Below the pieces are notes generated by a model. It was not told where the DNA came from and ran no database searches. It saw nothing but the letters and a program-made list of their open reading frames with translations. The translations under genes were made by a program, and so were the position numbers. Shown piece after piece: positions 52,096 to 61,064 of a stretch of 64,000 nucleotides of DNA. Numbering within the stretch: position 1 is the stretch's first letter; each line of letters starts with the position of its first letter. Origin of the DNA: Commensalibacter papalotli (ex Servin-Garciduenas et al. 2014). GTDB lineage: Bacteria; Pseudomonadota; Alphaproteobacteria; Acetobacterales; Acetobacteraceae. The stretch lies in the NCBI RefSeq assembly GCF_000527695.1, contig NZ_ATSX01000001.1:1-64000 (forward strand), in the 5' to 3' direction.

Positions 52096-52139
52096 TGTGT
52101 ATATGGTATATAAAATAATGTAAAGATACTATATATAGT
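52096..52139 (-). promoter_or_regulatory. Pair of NrdR-like boxes upstream of nrdB
   Basis: 52128-52139 is the perfect 12-bp palindrome ACTATATATAGT. 52096-52107 (TGTGTATATGGT) is a partial match whose centre lies exactly 32 bp away. NrdR normally binds such tandem boxes to repress reductase genes when dATP is high. They lie about 135-175 nt upstream of the nrdB start and overlap a possible promoter (TTTACA near 52119-52124 on the minus strand). Confidence 0.65.
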
Positions 52140-52230
52140 TTTTATAGGTTTGGGAATATTTATCTGATTGGCCTTCTTTACATGTTTTGCGAATCTTAAC
52201 CTTATGACTATTGTTCTAATTTTAACTTGT

Positions 52231-53031
52231 TTAGGGTAGTAAGCAAAGCATTTTTCCATCTTTAAGTATATGATTAGCCTCTGTGGTGAAATTTCCATTA
52301 TCCTCATGCAAAACTAGTCCAGGGGCGATATGGCTACCACCAGTGGAACCCATACGTCCCTGAAGTAAAATAATGCGTGGAGGACGATTTACTTTCGGCC
52401 ATAAGGGAAATAAAATTAGTGACCCCAGCTTGTAATGATGCATTACAGCACTTGCTTCTGCATATAACGAGACAGAAAGTGCCAATGTTAAGGTTCCACC
52501 TTGGCGTAAAGGACGACTGAGCGCATAAATCCACTCAGACAAGAAGCCTTTAGGTAATCTTTTGGCTAAATCCTTCTTGGGATCAGGAGAGGGACAACTA
52601 TTATATGAGTGCCAAGGAGGATTAGAAAAAACATGATCTACATGTTCTTGCCCTTGGGGTAAAAAGTCAAAAGGCCGTTTTGGAAGTTTAGGTAAAGTGA
52701 TTTCGATAGCTTTTAAACTATTCATTTCGTTGAGTTGAAAATTCTCATTAGCTAAGGCTATCATTTCAGGATGCTGTTCAAAACCTATACCAGAAATATT
52801 AGGAACACGGTGATGCAAACACATTAATCCCGCTCCAGCACCACAACCCCCTTCAATAATAGTTTGCCCTGCTTTGGCAGGAATTGCGGCAGCCATTAAA
52901 ATGGGTTCTAGAGCAGTACGGTAACCTTCTTGATATTGTTTATAAAGAATCTTTCCTTCAAGAAGCGTTCCATCAGATGTTTTTTTTGATTTATGGTGTA
53001 TAAGAGAAGATGAAGAAGAGATCGATTGCAT
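52231..53031 (-). CDS. tRNA1(Val) (adenine37-N6)-methyltransferase-like protein (TrmN6 family)
   Basis: SAM-dependent N6-adenine methyltransferase fold, 266 aa. Signatures are YRTALEPILMAAAIPAKAGQ, the SAM loop EGGCGAGAGLMCL, and the catalytic NPPW in VFSNPPWHS. In Alphaproteobacteria genes of this type are annotated as tRNA1(Val) methyltransferases; a protein-glutamine target is less likely because the motif is NPPW. It is divergent from ispB, as in many relatives. Confidence 0.85.
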   Translation of the reverse strand: MQSISSSSSLIHHKSKKTSDGTLLEGKILYKQYQEGYRTALEPILMAAAIPAKAGQTIIEGGCGAGAGLMCLHHRVPNISGIGFEQHPEMIALANENFQLNEMNSLKAIEITLPKLPKRPFDFLPQGQEHVDHVFSNPPWHSYNSCPSPDPKKDLAKRLPKGFLSEWIYALSRPLRQGGTLTLALSVSLYAEASAVMHHYKLGSLILFPLWPKVNRPPRIILLQGRMGSTGGSHIAPGLVLHEDNGNFTTEANHILKDGKMLCLLP

Positions 53032-53223
53032 AAATCATGGACCAAAAGATGTTTTAACAAAATAAATTGTATTCTAGCTTAATAATAAGTGAAGTGTTAA
53101 TGATAAAAATGTTCTATAGTCTTGTTTTTGGATTTAGTAAGAATATTTTAAGTGTTACATATAGTCGATTGGAATTGAAAGTAACAATTCTACAAAAGGT
53201 AATAGAGTAAGAAGCCCATCTCA

Positions 53224-54228
53224 ATGGATACAAAAGAACCTCTACAAAAATTATTAGATTACTTGGCCAGTGATATGGAGCTTTGTAATCGTCTTATTAT
53301 GGATAGAATGCAAAGCTCTGTGGATTTGGTTTCACAGCTGGCAGCCCATCTTATTGTTGCGGGGGGTAAACGGCTACGTCCTTTATTAACCTTAGCTTCT
53401 GCTCGATTATGTGGGTATGAGCAACTCTCTCAAGGTAGTATGCCTCGTCATGTTCGATTGGCAACTAGTATCGAGTTTTTACATACATCCACTTTATTAC
53501 ATGATGATGTTGTTGATGAAAGTAAATTGCGTCGAGGTGCGGATAGCGCCAATGTTGTGTTTGGCAATGCCGCCTCTGTTTTAGGAGGTGATTTTTTATT
53601 CGCTCGTGCTTTTCAAATTATGACCGAAGATGGGTCTTTGGACGTCATGCGTGTTATTTCTCAGGCTTGTGCGACAATCGCCGAAGGTGAATTGTTGCAA
53701 ATGACCACGCAAAATGATTTGTCGACATCGATTGCACGTTATTATGAAGTCATTTATGGAAAAACAGCAGCTTTGTTTGCAGCATCTTGTCGAGTCGGTG
53801 CTATTGTTGCTGATTCTACTGTAAAAGATGAAGAAGCTTTAGAGAATTATGGTTTGAATCTCGGTATGGCTTTTCAGCTTGTAGATGATGCTTTGGATTA
53901 TTCTGCAAAACAAGAAGAGTTAGGCAAGACGGTTGGTGATGATTTTCGTGAAGGTAAAATTACCTATCCAATTCTAATTGCTTATCAAAAGGCAGATGCA
54001 GAGGAAAAGAAATTCTGGGAACGTGTCATTGAAAGTTGCGATCAAACGGATCAAGATCTTGAACATGCTTTGTCTTTGATTAATAAGCATCAGGCTCTTG
54101 AGGAAACTTTAAAAGAAGCGATGTCTTTTGCGAATAAGGCATGTGATGCTATTCGTCATTTCCCCGAAGGGGAATTGCATTCTTTGTTTGAAGAAATTGC
54201 GCGATACACAGTAACGCGTCATTTCTGA
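53224..54228 (+). CDS. ispB: Polyprenyl diphosphate synthase (octaprenyl/decaprenyl type)
   Basis: Makes the long isoprenoid side chain of ubiquinone. The first Asp-rich motif is LLHDDVVDESKLRRG and the second QLVDDALDYSA; GGKRLRPLL precedes them. Length 334 aa. Chain length cannot be read from the sequence with certainty; acetic acid bacteria usually have Q-9 or Q-10. The 3' end overlaps the convergent murI by 10 bases. Confidence 0.93.
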   Translation: MDTKEPLQKLLDYLASDMELCNRLIMDRMQSSVDLVSQLAAHLIVAGGKRLRPLLTLASARLCGYEQLSQGSMPRHVRLATSIEFLHTSTLLHDDVVDESKLRRGADSANVVFGNAASVLGGDFLFARAFQIMTEDGSLDVMRVISQACATIAEGELLQMTTQNDLSTSIARYYEVIYGKTAALFAASCRVGAIVADSTVKDEEALENYGLNLGMAFQLVDDALDYSAKQEELGKTVGDDFREGKITYPILIAYQKADAEEKKFWERVIESCDQTDQDLEHALSLINKHQALEETLKEAMSFANKACDAIRHFPEGELHSLFEEIARYTVTRHF

Positions 54229-55046
54229 GATTGGAAATGACGTAACTTTGTATATCCCATATACGTAATCTGTTCTAGTAAAGCTTTATCTTCATTAGGT
54301 AAGGCAGTATAATAGAAACGGTTAGTGCGTGGTGTATTATTATTGGGCGTAATTGTTTTTGCTGCTATTAGATCCAAAGCATGTTTAGCAACGGCATTTG
54401 CTGGATCAAGCCATTGAATATGGCGAGGGGATAGCTCTTGTAAATGGGGCAAGACAAATGTGTAATGTGTGCACCCTAGACATACTGTGTCGATTTGTTC
54501 TGCACTAGGCATACTTAAAAGTGCATGAATTTCTTGGGCAATATTTTCAGGATTATAAGACTCTTGACGAAAAATTTGTTCGGCAATTTTGGCTAAAATT
54601 GGTGAACCATAGCCGATCAATTGACAATCAGCAGCAAATTGCTCTTTTAAACTTTTAAGATAGGGGCGCTGCACAGTGGCACGGGTTGCTAACAGGCCTA
54701 TATGTTTCGTTTGGCTGATCCGAGCTGCCCAACGAATAGGGGGAACACAACCAACAAACTCAGTGTTAGGATAATGCTCCCTAAGCGCCTGAAGGGCAAT
54801 AGTACTAGCAGTATTACAAGCAATAATGACCAGATCAGGTTCAAGTTTATCTATTGCCTTACCAATTAATGTTATAATTCTTTGGATAAGAAAATTGTCT
54901 TCTTGCTCACCATAAGGGAAAACCAAATTATCTGCCAAATAATCAATGGACAGATTTAAGTTAGTCTGTTGAGCTTGTTCAAAGAGGCTTCGAACAATGC
55001 CGATGCCTCCGATACCAGAATCAAATGCAAGAATATGATAAGACAT
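54219..55046 (-). CDS. murI: Glutamate racemase
   Basis: Makes D-Glu for MurD. The two catalytic Cys are C77 (IIACNTAST) and C192 (CLGCTHY), and the N-terminal FDSGIGGIG is the substrate loop. Length 275 aa. It lies 21 nt downstream of pyrE on the same strand and overlaps ispB at its 3' end. Confidence 0.94.
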   Translation of the reverse strand: MSYHILAFDSGIGGIGIVRSLFEQAQQTNLNLSIDYLADNLVFPYGEQEDNFLIQRIITLIGKAIDKLEPDLVIIACNTASTIALQALREHYPNTEFVGCVPPIRWAARISQTKHIGLLATRATVQRPYLKSLKEQFAADCQLIGYGSPILAKIAEQIFRQESYNPENIAQEIHALLSMPSAEQIDTVCLGCTHYTFVLPHLQELSPRHIQWLDPANAVAKHALDLIAAKTITPNNNTPRTNRFYYTALPNEDKALLEQITYMGYTKLRHFQSQK

Positions 55047-55067
55047 TTATATGATTGGTTTTAAGGG

Positions 55068-55820
55068 TTACAAACGTGCTTTTTTATAAGCAAGAGCTTC
55101 TTGTTCATTGCTGACACCACCATGTTTCGCAGACCAAGCGCATGGGTCTTCTAAGAAACGTCTGATTTCAGATGTGTCGCCATTAGAGAAATAAGGATAC
55201 TCGGAACTTACTTCTAAAATATCCCACCAAGTGCAAAGGGAATGCAGAGTAATGCCCATATCACTTAATGTTTGATAAGCACTTGAAAATACACCGTAGA
55301 AAAATACAACAAAAGCATGGTCAACAATGGCGCCAGCATCACGAAGTGCTTTGGCAAAACCAATTTTAGACATACCATCTGTTGTTAAATCTTCGACCAA
55401 GAGCGTGCGCATATTTTCAGGAACGTCGCCTTCGATCTGTGCATTACGGCCAAAGCCTTTTGGTTTTTTACGTACATAAGCCATAGGGGTCATCATACGA
55501 TCAGCAAACCATGCAGCAAAAGGAATTCCTGCGGTTTCACCGCCAACAACGGCATCAAAAGATTCGTAACCGACGTGACGGCAAATTTTTTCTACACCAA
55601 GCTCAATAATTTTTGCTCTGGCTCTGGGAAAGAAAATAATTTTACGACAGTCAATATATACAGGAGATTTCCAACCAGCGGTTAAAAGATATGGATCTTC
55701 TGGGCGGTAATTTACGGCCTTAATTTCAAGGAGTAGCCTTGCAGTAATTAGTGCTGCGTCACGATCCCATTCTGTCATACGAGGAGAGCGTGGTTGTTTT
55801 CTGGCATTTGTTTGAGACAT
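55068..55820 (-). CDS. pyrE: Orotate phosphoribosyltransferase
   Basis: Makes OMP from orotate and PRPP in pyrimidine synthesis. The PRPP-binding motif is LLVEDLTTDGMSK, preceded by the FDAVVGGETAGIPFAAW loop. At 250 aa it is longer than E. coli PyrE (213 aa), mainly by a C-terminal part (FLEDPCAWSAKHG) seen in alphaproteobacterial members. Probably co-transcribed with murI. Confidence 0.94.
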   Translation of the reverse strand: MSQTNARKQPRSPRMTEWDRDAALITARLLLEIKAVNYRPEDPYLLTAGWKSPVYIDCRKIIFFPRARAKIIELGVEKICRHVGYESFDAVVGGETAGIPFAAWFADRMMTPMAYVRKKPKGFGRNAQIEGDVPENMRTLLVEDLTTDGMSKIGFAKALRDAGAIVDHAFVVFFYGVFSSAYQTLSDMGITLHSLCTWWDILEVSSEYPYFSNGDTSEIRRFLEDPCAWSAKHGGVSNEQEALAYKKARL

Positions 55821-55989
55821 AGTGCGTGCCTTGTTAAAAAATCTTACTTTATGATATTTACCTTTTATATATGGTTTTTTATAAAAAATCAGTAATTATC
55901 GTGTTAAATATGTCAAAAGAAAAAAAGAATAATCGATACATTGTTATAAAGTGGCTTTACTATAATGCTATTGGTTCTTATTCTTAAGG

Positions 55990-56023
55990 AAAGGTTAATT
56001 AAAGTTAACTAAAGTTAATTGAT
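55990..56023 (+). promoter_or_regulatory. Three GTTAA direct repeats at 10-bp period upstream of an 87-aa gene
   Basis: GTTAATTAAA, GTTAACTAAA and GTTAATTGAT start at 55994, 56004 and 56014. The first repeat lies in the 14-mer AAAGGTTAATTAAA (55990-56003), which also occurs exactly upstream of aarC (59452-59465). The spacing of one helical turn suggests a protein-binding site. The binding protein is unknown. Confidence 0.4.
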
Positions 56024-56040
56024 ACAAATGGGAATAAGTT

Positions 56041-56304
56041 GTGATTATTCAGGTAAATGATATACAGCGTCGTTGTGAACGCTCCGTTATTACGGCTTAT
56101 CAAGAGTTAAAATCTGCTGGTGTAGGTGAAATGCAAATTTTTCAAAGCTGCACAAATTTATATAGAATTTATCATCCAGAATCTTCGATAACAGAGGCAC
56201 GTTTGCTAGTTTCTGAATGGATTGATCATCATTTTTATACTGGTGCACAAGGAAAAACGAGGGGTTGTGATTGCCCTGATACTTCAGGAAGTTTAAATCA
56301 TTAA
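56041..56304 (+). CDS. Unknown small protein, 87 aa
   Basis: GTG start at 56041 with a weak GGGAAT upstream. The protein is soluble, with a helical N-terminus (CERSVITAYQELKSAGVGEMQ), a middle with paired Tyr and His (LYRIYHPESS) and a C-terminal GCDCPDTSG with two Cys. The composition is normal for a real protein and no overlapping gene competes. I do not recognise the family. It is convergent with citrate synthase. Confidence 0.65.
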   Translation: MIIQVNDIQRRCERSVITAYQELKSAGVGEMQIFQSCTNLYRIYHPESSITEARLLVSEWIDHHFYTGAQGKTRGCDCPDTSGSLNH

Positions 56305-56349
56305 ACTCCCTGATTAGTATATAATCTTTTACAATTTATTTAATTATTA

Positions 56350-57660
56350 TTATCTTGGCCACAGATCGCGTTCACCTGGGCCAGTATATAATTGGCGAGG
56401 GCGATATATTCTGCGTAAAGGGTCGTTAAAAGCTTCTTTCCATTGGCTGACCCATCCTACTGTACGAGCAACAGCAAATAATGCTGTGAACATGCTTTCT
56501 GGAATGCCCATCGCTTTAAAAATAATGCCAGAGTAGAAATCGACATTAGGATAAAGTTTACGTTGAACAAAATAATCATCTTGTAAAGCGTATTTTTCAA
56601 GCTCCATCGCTAATTCAAGCAATGGGTCTTGCTCGCCTAATTCATTTAAAACTTCATCACAAGTTTTTTTCATGATCTTAGCTCTGGGATCAAAGTTTTT
56701 ATATACCCGATGGCCGAATCCCATCAGTCTGACGTCACTATTTTTATCTTTAACTTGAGCAATATAATCAGGAATATTTTCTTTCGAACCAATAGTATGC
56801 AGCATTTTTAAAACAGCTTCGTTAGCCCCACCATGAGCAGGTCCCCACAAAGCAGCAATTCCAGCAGCAATACATGCAAATGGATGTGCACCAGTAGAGC
56901 CTGTTAATCTTACAGTAGAGGTAGAGGCATTTTGTTCATGATCTGCGTGTAAGATCAAAATACGATCCATAGCCTTACTAAAGATAGGGTTAATTTGGTA
57001 TGGGGTATCAGGGCGAGCAAAAAGCATATTCAGAAAATTTTCAGAATAGGAATAATCCGCTCTTGGATATACAAAAGGTTCTCCACGAGAATATTTATAA
57101 GCCCATGCCGCAATTGTAGGGATTTTTGCAATTAAATGTACCGCGGCAATGTCGCGGCTTTCTTCGTTTGAAGTATCAGTGCCTTCGGGATAGAACGCAG
57201 ACAAACCCGCAACTGTTCCACAAAGAATAGACATAGGATGAGCATCACGACGGAACCCGTTAAAGAAATTGCGGATTTGTTCATGTAATAATGATTTTTC
57301 TTCTAGGCGATCGACGAATACTTTATATTCATGTCGTGTGGGTAAATTGCCATAAAGTAATAAATAAGCAACTTCTGGAAAGCTTGAATGCTCTGCAAGT
57401 TGTGTTATGGGATAACCTCGGTAAAGTAGGACACCTTTATCACCATCAATAAATGTAATCTTACTTTCACAAGATGCTGTCGTGCCAAGACCAGGGTCAA
57501 AGGTAAATAAATCTAAATCTTTTTGTAAGTTGCGGATATCGATAACATTATTGCCACTGGTCCCTGTCAAAACTGGAAAAGTTGAACTTTTACCCTTGTA
57601 AGAGATTTTGACAGCGCCCTCATCTTGAGGAGGGGTAAAAGACGGTGTGGTCTGTGTCAT
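56350..57660 (-). CDS. gltA: Citrate synthase (AarA type)
   Basis: Condenses acetyl-CoA and oxaloacetate. The three catalytic residues are present: His in [11 protein letters not shown], His in [14 protein letters not shown] and Asp in [10 protein letters not shown]. Length 436 aa, the hexameric Gram-negative type. In Acetobacter aceti the orthologue AarA works with AarC in an acetate-resistance TCA variant. Shine-Dalgarno AGGAG precedes the ATG; the 86-nt gap after sixA may hold its own promoter. Confidence 0.95.
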   Translation of the reverse strand: MTQTTPSFTPPQDEGAVKISYKGKSSTFPVLTGTSGNNVIDIRNLQKDLDLFTFDPGLGTTASCESKITFIDGDKGVLLYRGYPITQLAEHSSFPEVAYLLLYGNLPTRHEYKVFVDRLEEKSLLHEQIRNFFNGFRRDAHPMSILCGTVAGLSAFYPEGTDTSNEESRDIAAVHLIAKIPTIAAWAYKYSRGEPFVYPRADYSYSENFLNMLFARPDTPYQINPIFSKAMDRILILHADHEQNASTSTVRLTGSTGAHPFACIAAGIAALWGPAHGGANEAVLKMLHTIGSKENIPDYIAQVKDKNSDVRLMGFGHRVYKNFDPRAKIMKKTCDEVLNELGEQDPLLELAMELEKYALQDDYFVQRKLYPNVDFYSGIIFKAMGIPESMFTALFAVARTVGWVSQWKEAFNDPLRRIYRPRQLYTGPGERDLWPR

Positions 57661-57746
57661 ACAGGTACTCCTAAAATATTTGTTTAAATATAATATAACA
57701 AAAAATAAAGGTATTAATTGTAACGTCTATGCGAGGCGAGTAAATT

Positions 57747-58259
57747 TTATCGATCAAACGAAATCAAAGAGCCTTGGTGCCAGTTAATTTGAGACCAATC
57801 AGAACAAGAGAATTGAAATTCGGCAAGGGCACATTTGGGAAAAGATGCTGATAAGGCATCCTCTTGTGGTGTCCGTGTTTTAGAATATAATGGTAATAAA
57901 TTATAAGCGAATTGATGTAATCCTGGATTATGACCAATTAAAAGTGCAGATTTTCCACGATCAATTTGGTTAATATGTGCTAATAAAACTTCAGGATGAC
58001 AAAGATATAGTTTTTTTTGGATAAAGATGTGTGATTGATCATGATCTAAGTTGGAGTATTGTAATGTTTCACGAGTGCGAAGTGCTGAGCTGCAAAAAAT
58101 TGTGTCTATAAAGGGTAACTTTTGTTTTAAAATCAGCCCTTTTTCAGCAGCCTGTTGTTGCCCTTTTTTTGTTAAAGGGCGATCAAAATCTGTATTTGCA
58201 TGATCGCTTGCCTTACCATGCCTAAGAATAAAAAGAGTTAAATAAGGATTGGTTGACAT
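57747..58259 (-). CDS. SixA-type phosphohistidine phosphatase
   Basis: 170-aa histidine phosphatase. N-terminal LFILRHGKASDHANTDFDRPLTKKG (pattern LRHG...D.DRPLT.KG) carries the RHG catalytic His; the second catalytic His is in LLIGHNPGLHQ. In A. aceti the gene between aarA and aarC (aarB) is, as I recall, of this family. The start overlaps the chorismate mutase stop by one base. Confidence 0.9.
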   Translation of the reverse strand: MSTNPYLTLFILRHGKASDHANTDFDRPLTKKGQQQAAEKGLILKQKLPFIDTIFCSSALRTRETLQYSNLDHDQSHIFIQKKLYLCHPEVLLAHINQIDRGKSALLIGHNPGLHQFAYNLLPLYSKTRTPQEDALSASFPKCALAEFQFSCSDWSQINWHQGSLISFDR

Positions 58260-58579
58260 TATCTTTGGTCTTTTTGTTCAGCAATAGCTTTGTGATGTTG
58301 TATGACTTCTGTGATGATAAAATTAAGAAATTTTTCAGCGAAATCAGGATTTAAACGCGCAGATTGAGCCATTTCACGCAGGCGTGCTATTTGTTTAGCT
58401 TCTCTTTGAGGATCAGCAGCTGGTAAATTATATGTTGCTTTGAGCTCTCCAACACTTTGTGTTAATCGAAAACGCTCAGCTAGGATATGAATCAAAGCAT
58501 TGTCAATATTATCAATACTGAGGCGAAGCTTTTGTAATTGTTCTAATGCTTCTTCAGAAGAGGCCATTATAATATCCAA
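58259..58579 (-). CDS. Chorismate mutase, AroQ type II
   Basis: Converts chorismate to prephenate for Phe/Tyr synthesis. A small all-helical protein of 106 aa with the AroQ pattern LQKLRLSIDNIDNALIHILAER (pattern LR..ID.ID..L...L..R), a Lys in VGELKATY and Arg/Glu in DPQREAKQIARLRE. A later Met (residue 5) is an alternative start. It is in one unit with sixA. Confidence 0.9.
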   Translation of the reverse strand: MDIIMASSEEALEQLQKLRLSIDNIDNALIHILAERFRLTQSVGELKATYNLPAADPQREAKQIARLREMAQSARLNPDFAEKFLNFIITEVIQHHKAIAEQKDQR

Positions 58580-58620
58580 TCATATAAAATAAAAAGTCAC
58601 TTTAATTACACTAGCAATAT

Positions 58621-59316
58621 TTATAGGGGAATATCAACCCAAGATAAATGCCCACCTTTGCTGGCACCTGTATCCATAAAAATAGCCGTCCCACCTGCAT
58701 ATCCTTTACGAACCCAAGGTCTTCCATCAGTAGAACGACAATCATGTCCACAATATAAAGTATATCCTTCGGGAATATGGTTTACCCATTTCAGTTTTCG
58801 AACAGGATACCCGCTTTTATACATTTTATTACTAGTTTCTCCATATAACGCTCTGGATAAAAGAGGATTAATCTGTGCCAAGGGATTAGATGGTGGGCTC
58901 TCTATCAACATTCTTGTATGAAAGCCTGCATGTACGAAAATTAACTTTTTTAATACAATCCATGCAGGTGCCTGTTCGAGCGCATAGATGATTTTTTCTG
59001 ATAGATTTTTATCTGGATAATTTTCGATTTGTTCTATTGTTTCATTGAGAGCATTGTCTGTGCGTGGTTTATGGCCTTTTAGAACTAATCCTAACTTTCT
59101 ATCATGGTTACCGATTATAAATAACCCTCTTTTCTCTTCAATAACCTTCAACATCAACGCCATAACTTTAGCGCTGTCAGCACCATAATCCACCAAATCA
59201 CCCAATTGTATAATAAAATGGTGTGTGTTTACGGCATGACGAAAGGCGTGCCAGTCACCATGCACGTCGCCAATTATACGTAAAGATTTAGGGTAAGAAG
59301 TAAACAAATCAGACAT
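58621..59316 (-). CDS. Calcineurin-like metallophosphoesterase
   Basis: 231 aa with the full metal-binding set of the family: GDVHGDW near residue 17, GDLVDYGAD, GNHDRK, and His residues in FVHAGFH and YCGHDC. It resembles the Ser/Thr protein phosphatase or diadenosine-tetraphosphatase groups; the substrate cannot be decided. It is upstream of the chorismate mutase gene (41-nt gap) and divergent from aarC. Confidence 0.88.
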   Translation of the reverse strand: MSDLFTSYPKSLRIIGDVHGDWHAFRHAVNTHHFIIQLGDLVDYGADSAKVMALMLKVIEEKRGLFIIGNHDRKLGLVLKGHKPRTDNALNETIEQIENYPDKNLSEKIIYALEQAPAWIVLKKLIFVHAGFHTRMLIESPPSNPLAQINPLLSRALYGETSNKMYKSGYPVRKLKWVNHIPEGYTLYCGHDCRSTDGRPWVRKGYAGGTAIFMDTGASKGGHLSWVDIPL

Positions 59317-59440
59317 AACAAAACATTTTAAACATAAACATTAAAATTTGCATCATATATTTCCAGAAATGATTCAAACACATGAGTTCACATTGTTTTG
59401 TGTAGTGTTTTTTAATTTTTTCTCTCATTTTTAAAAAGGA

Positions 59441-59465
59441 AAAGGTTATATAAAGGTTAATTAAA
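59441..59465 (+). promoter_or_regulatory. AAAGGTTA direct repeat upstream of aarC
   Basis: AAAGGTTATAT (59441-59451) and AAAGGTTAATT (59452-59462) form an 11-bp tandem repeat ending 15 nt before the aarC ATG. The 14-mer AAAGGTTAATTAAA (59452-59465) is identical to one upstream of the 87-aa gene at 56041. It lies in the likely 5' leader, so it could be a regulator site or act on the mRNA. Confidence 0.4.
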
Positions 59466-59480
59466 CAAATAGGGGGTATT

Positions 59481-61001
59481 ATGAGCCAGGAAAAACGTAT
59501 CCATCACTCGGGCTTACAACATAAAATATGCAGCGCAGAAGATGCTGCAAAATGGATTAAACATGGTGACTTAGTCGGTGTCAGTGGTTTTACGGGTTCT
59601 GGTTATCCCAAGGCTGTGCCTGGGGCTTTGGCAGATCGTATAAAACAAGCGCATAGTGAAGGTGAAGAGTTTCAAATTAAAGTGTTAACAGGCGCTTCGA
59701 CGGGCCCTCAGATGGATGGCGTGCTAGCTGAAGTTAATGGTGTTTCTTATCGATCATCATTTAACACTGACCCTAAAATGCGTGAGCGTATTAATAACGG
59801 AGATACGACGTATTTTGATATGCATTTAGGTCAAGTTGCCTCTTTTTATCGCAGTGGCGCCATAGGAGATATGGATGTTGCAATTATAGAGCTCTCTTCT
59901 ATTCGTGCAGACGGCACTTTAATAGCATCTTCTGCGGTGGGAAATAATCAGCTTTGGTTAAATAGTGCAAAGAAAGTTATTCTAGAGGTTAACTCTTGGC
60001 AGCCTGCTGAGTTAGAAGGTATGCACGATATATGGGAAGTTACGACAACTTACCCTCAAGAAATCATCCCTCTTCGTAATCCATCAGATCGTATTGGTGT
60101 GGATTATATGACGGTAGATTTGGATAAAGTGGTAGCGATCGTAGAGACGAATTCGCATGATCGGAATACCCCCTTTAGTCCTCCTGATGATAATGCACGG
60201 ATGATCGCTGGGCATTTAATGGAATTTTTAAAAGATGAGATGAAAGAAGGAAGAATCCCTCAAGAGTTTTTGCCGTTACAATCGGGTGTTGGAAATGTTG
60301 CAAATGCAGTGATGGAGGCGTTGAGTAAAGAAGATTTTGAAAATCTTATGGCTTATACTGAAGTCATTCAAGATGGAATGTTAACGATGTTGGAAAGTGG
60401 AAAAATGAGTGTTGCTTCTGCAACTTCTTTTTCACTAAGCCCAGATAAAGTTCAATATTTTAATAATAATATTCATAAATTTCGTGATAAAATTATACTA
60501 AGACCTCAAGAAATTAGTAATCATCCGGAAATTATTCGCCGCCTTGGGTGTATCGCGATGAATGCTGCGATTGAGATCGATATTTTTGGTAATGTTAATT
60601 CAACCCATATTATGGGTACTCGTATGATGAATGGAATTGGAGGATCTGGTGATTTTGCGCGCAACTCAAAACTTACAATCTTTATGACACCCTCTTTGGC
60701 TAAAAACGGTGCAATTTCTGCAATTGTTCCAATGGTATCCAGAGTAGACCATGCTTCGATGGATGTTCATGCGGTTGTTACTGAACATGGGTTGGCTGAT
60801 CTACGAGGTCTTTCGCCTAAACAACGTGCTGAGTTATTAATTGAAAAATGTGCTCATCCCAATTTTAGACCTTTATTAAGAGAATATTATAATAAAGGTC
60901 TAGATAATGGCTCAATGTATACGCCTCATCATTTAAAAGAAGCGCTTTCATGGCATGAAAGATTTGTTGATACTGGAAGTATGTTGCCTAAGTCCAATTA
61001 G
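59481..61001 (+). CDS. aarC: Succinyl-CoA:acetate CoA-transferase AarC
   Basis: Transfers CoA from succinyl-CoA to acetate, replacing succinyl-CoA synthetase in the TCA cycle of acetic acid bacteria and detoxifying acetate. At 506 aa it matches the length of A. aceti AarC, and the catalytic glutamate falls at the same number, E294 (in AYTEVIQDG). Glycine-rich CoA-binding patterns GVSGFTGSGYPK and QSGVGNVANAV and the C-terminal VVTEHGLADLRG are present. A strong Shine-Dalgarno (AGGGGG) precedes the ATG. Confidence 0.95.
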   Translation: MSQEKRIHHSGLQHKICSAEDAAKWIKHGDLVGVSGFTGSGYPKAVPGALADRIKQAHSEGEEFQIKVLTGASTGPQMDGVLAEVNGVSYRSSFNTDPKMRERINNGDTTYFDMHLGQVASFYRSGAIGDMDVAIIELSSIRADGTLIASSAVGNNQLWLNSAKKVILEVNSWQPAELEGMHDIWEVTTTYPQEIIPLRNPSDRIGVDYMTVDLDKVVAIVETNSHDRNTPFSPPDDNARMIAGHLMEFLKDEMKEGRIPQEFLPLQSGVGNVANAVMEALSKEDFENLMAYTEVIQDGMLTMLESGKMSVASATSFSLSPDKVQYFNNNIHKFRDKIILRPQEISNHPEIIRRLGCIAMNAAIEIDIFGNVNSTHIMGTRMMNGIGGSGDFARNSKLTIFMTPSLAKNGAISAIVPMVSRVDHASMDVHAVVTEHGLADLRGLSPKQRAELLIEKCAHPNFRPLLREYYNKGLDNGSMYTPHHLKEALSWHERFVDTGSMLPKSN

Positions 61002-61013
61002 TTTATATTTTTG

Positions 61014-61050
61014 AGAAAGCCACATCATGATAATGTTAAAATGGCTTTCT
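61014..61050. terminator. Putative terminator between aarC and the GtrII-like gene
   Basis: Perfect 9-bp stem (61014-61022 AGAAAGCCA with 61042-61050 TGGCTTTCT), 19-nt loop, placed 13 nt after the aarC stop between convergent genes. The U-tract is short, so efficiency is uncertain. Confidence 0.55.
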
Positions 61051-61064
61051 TATTGATGATCTAT

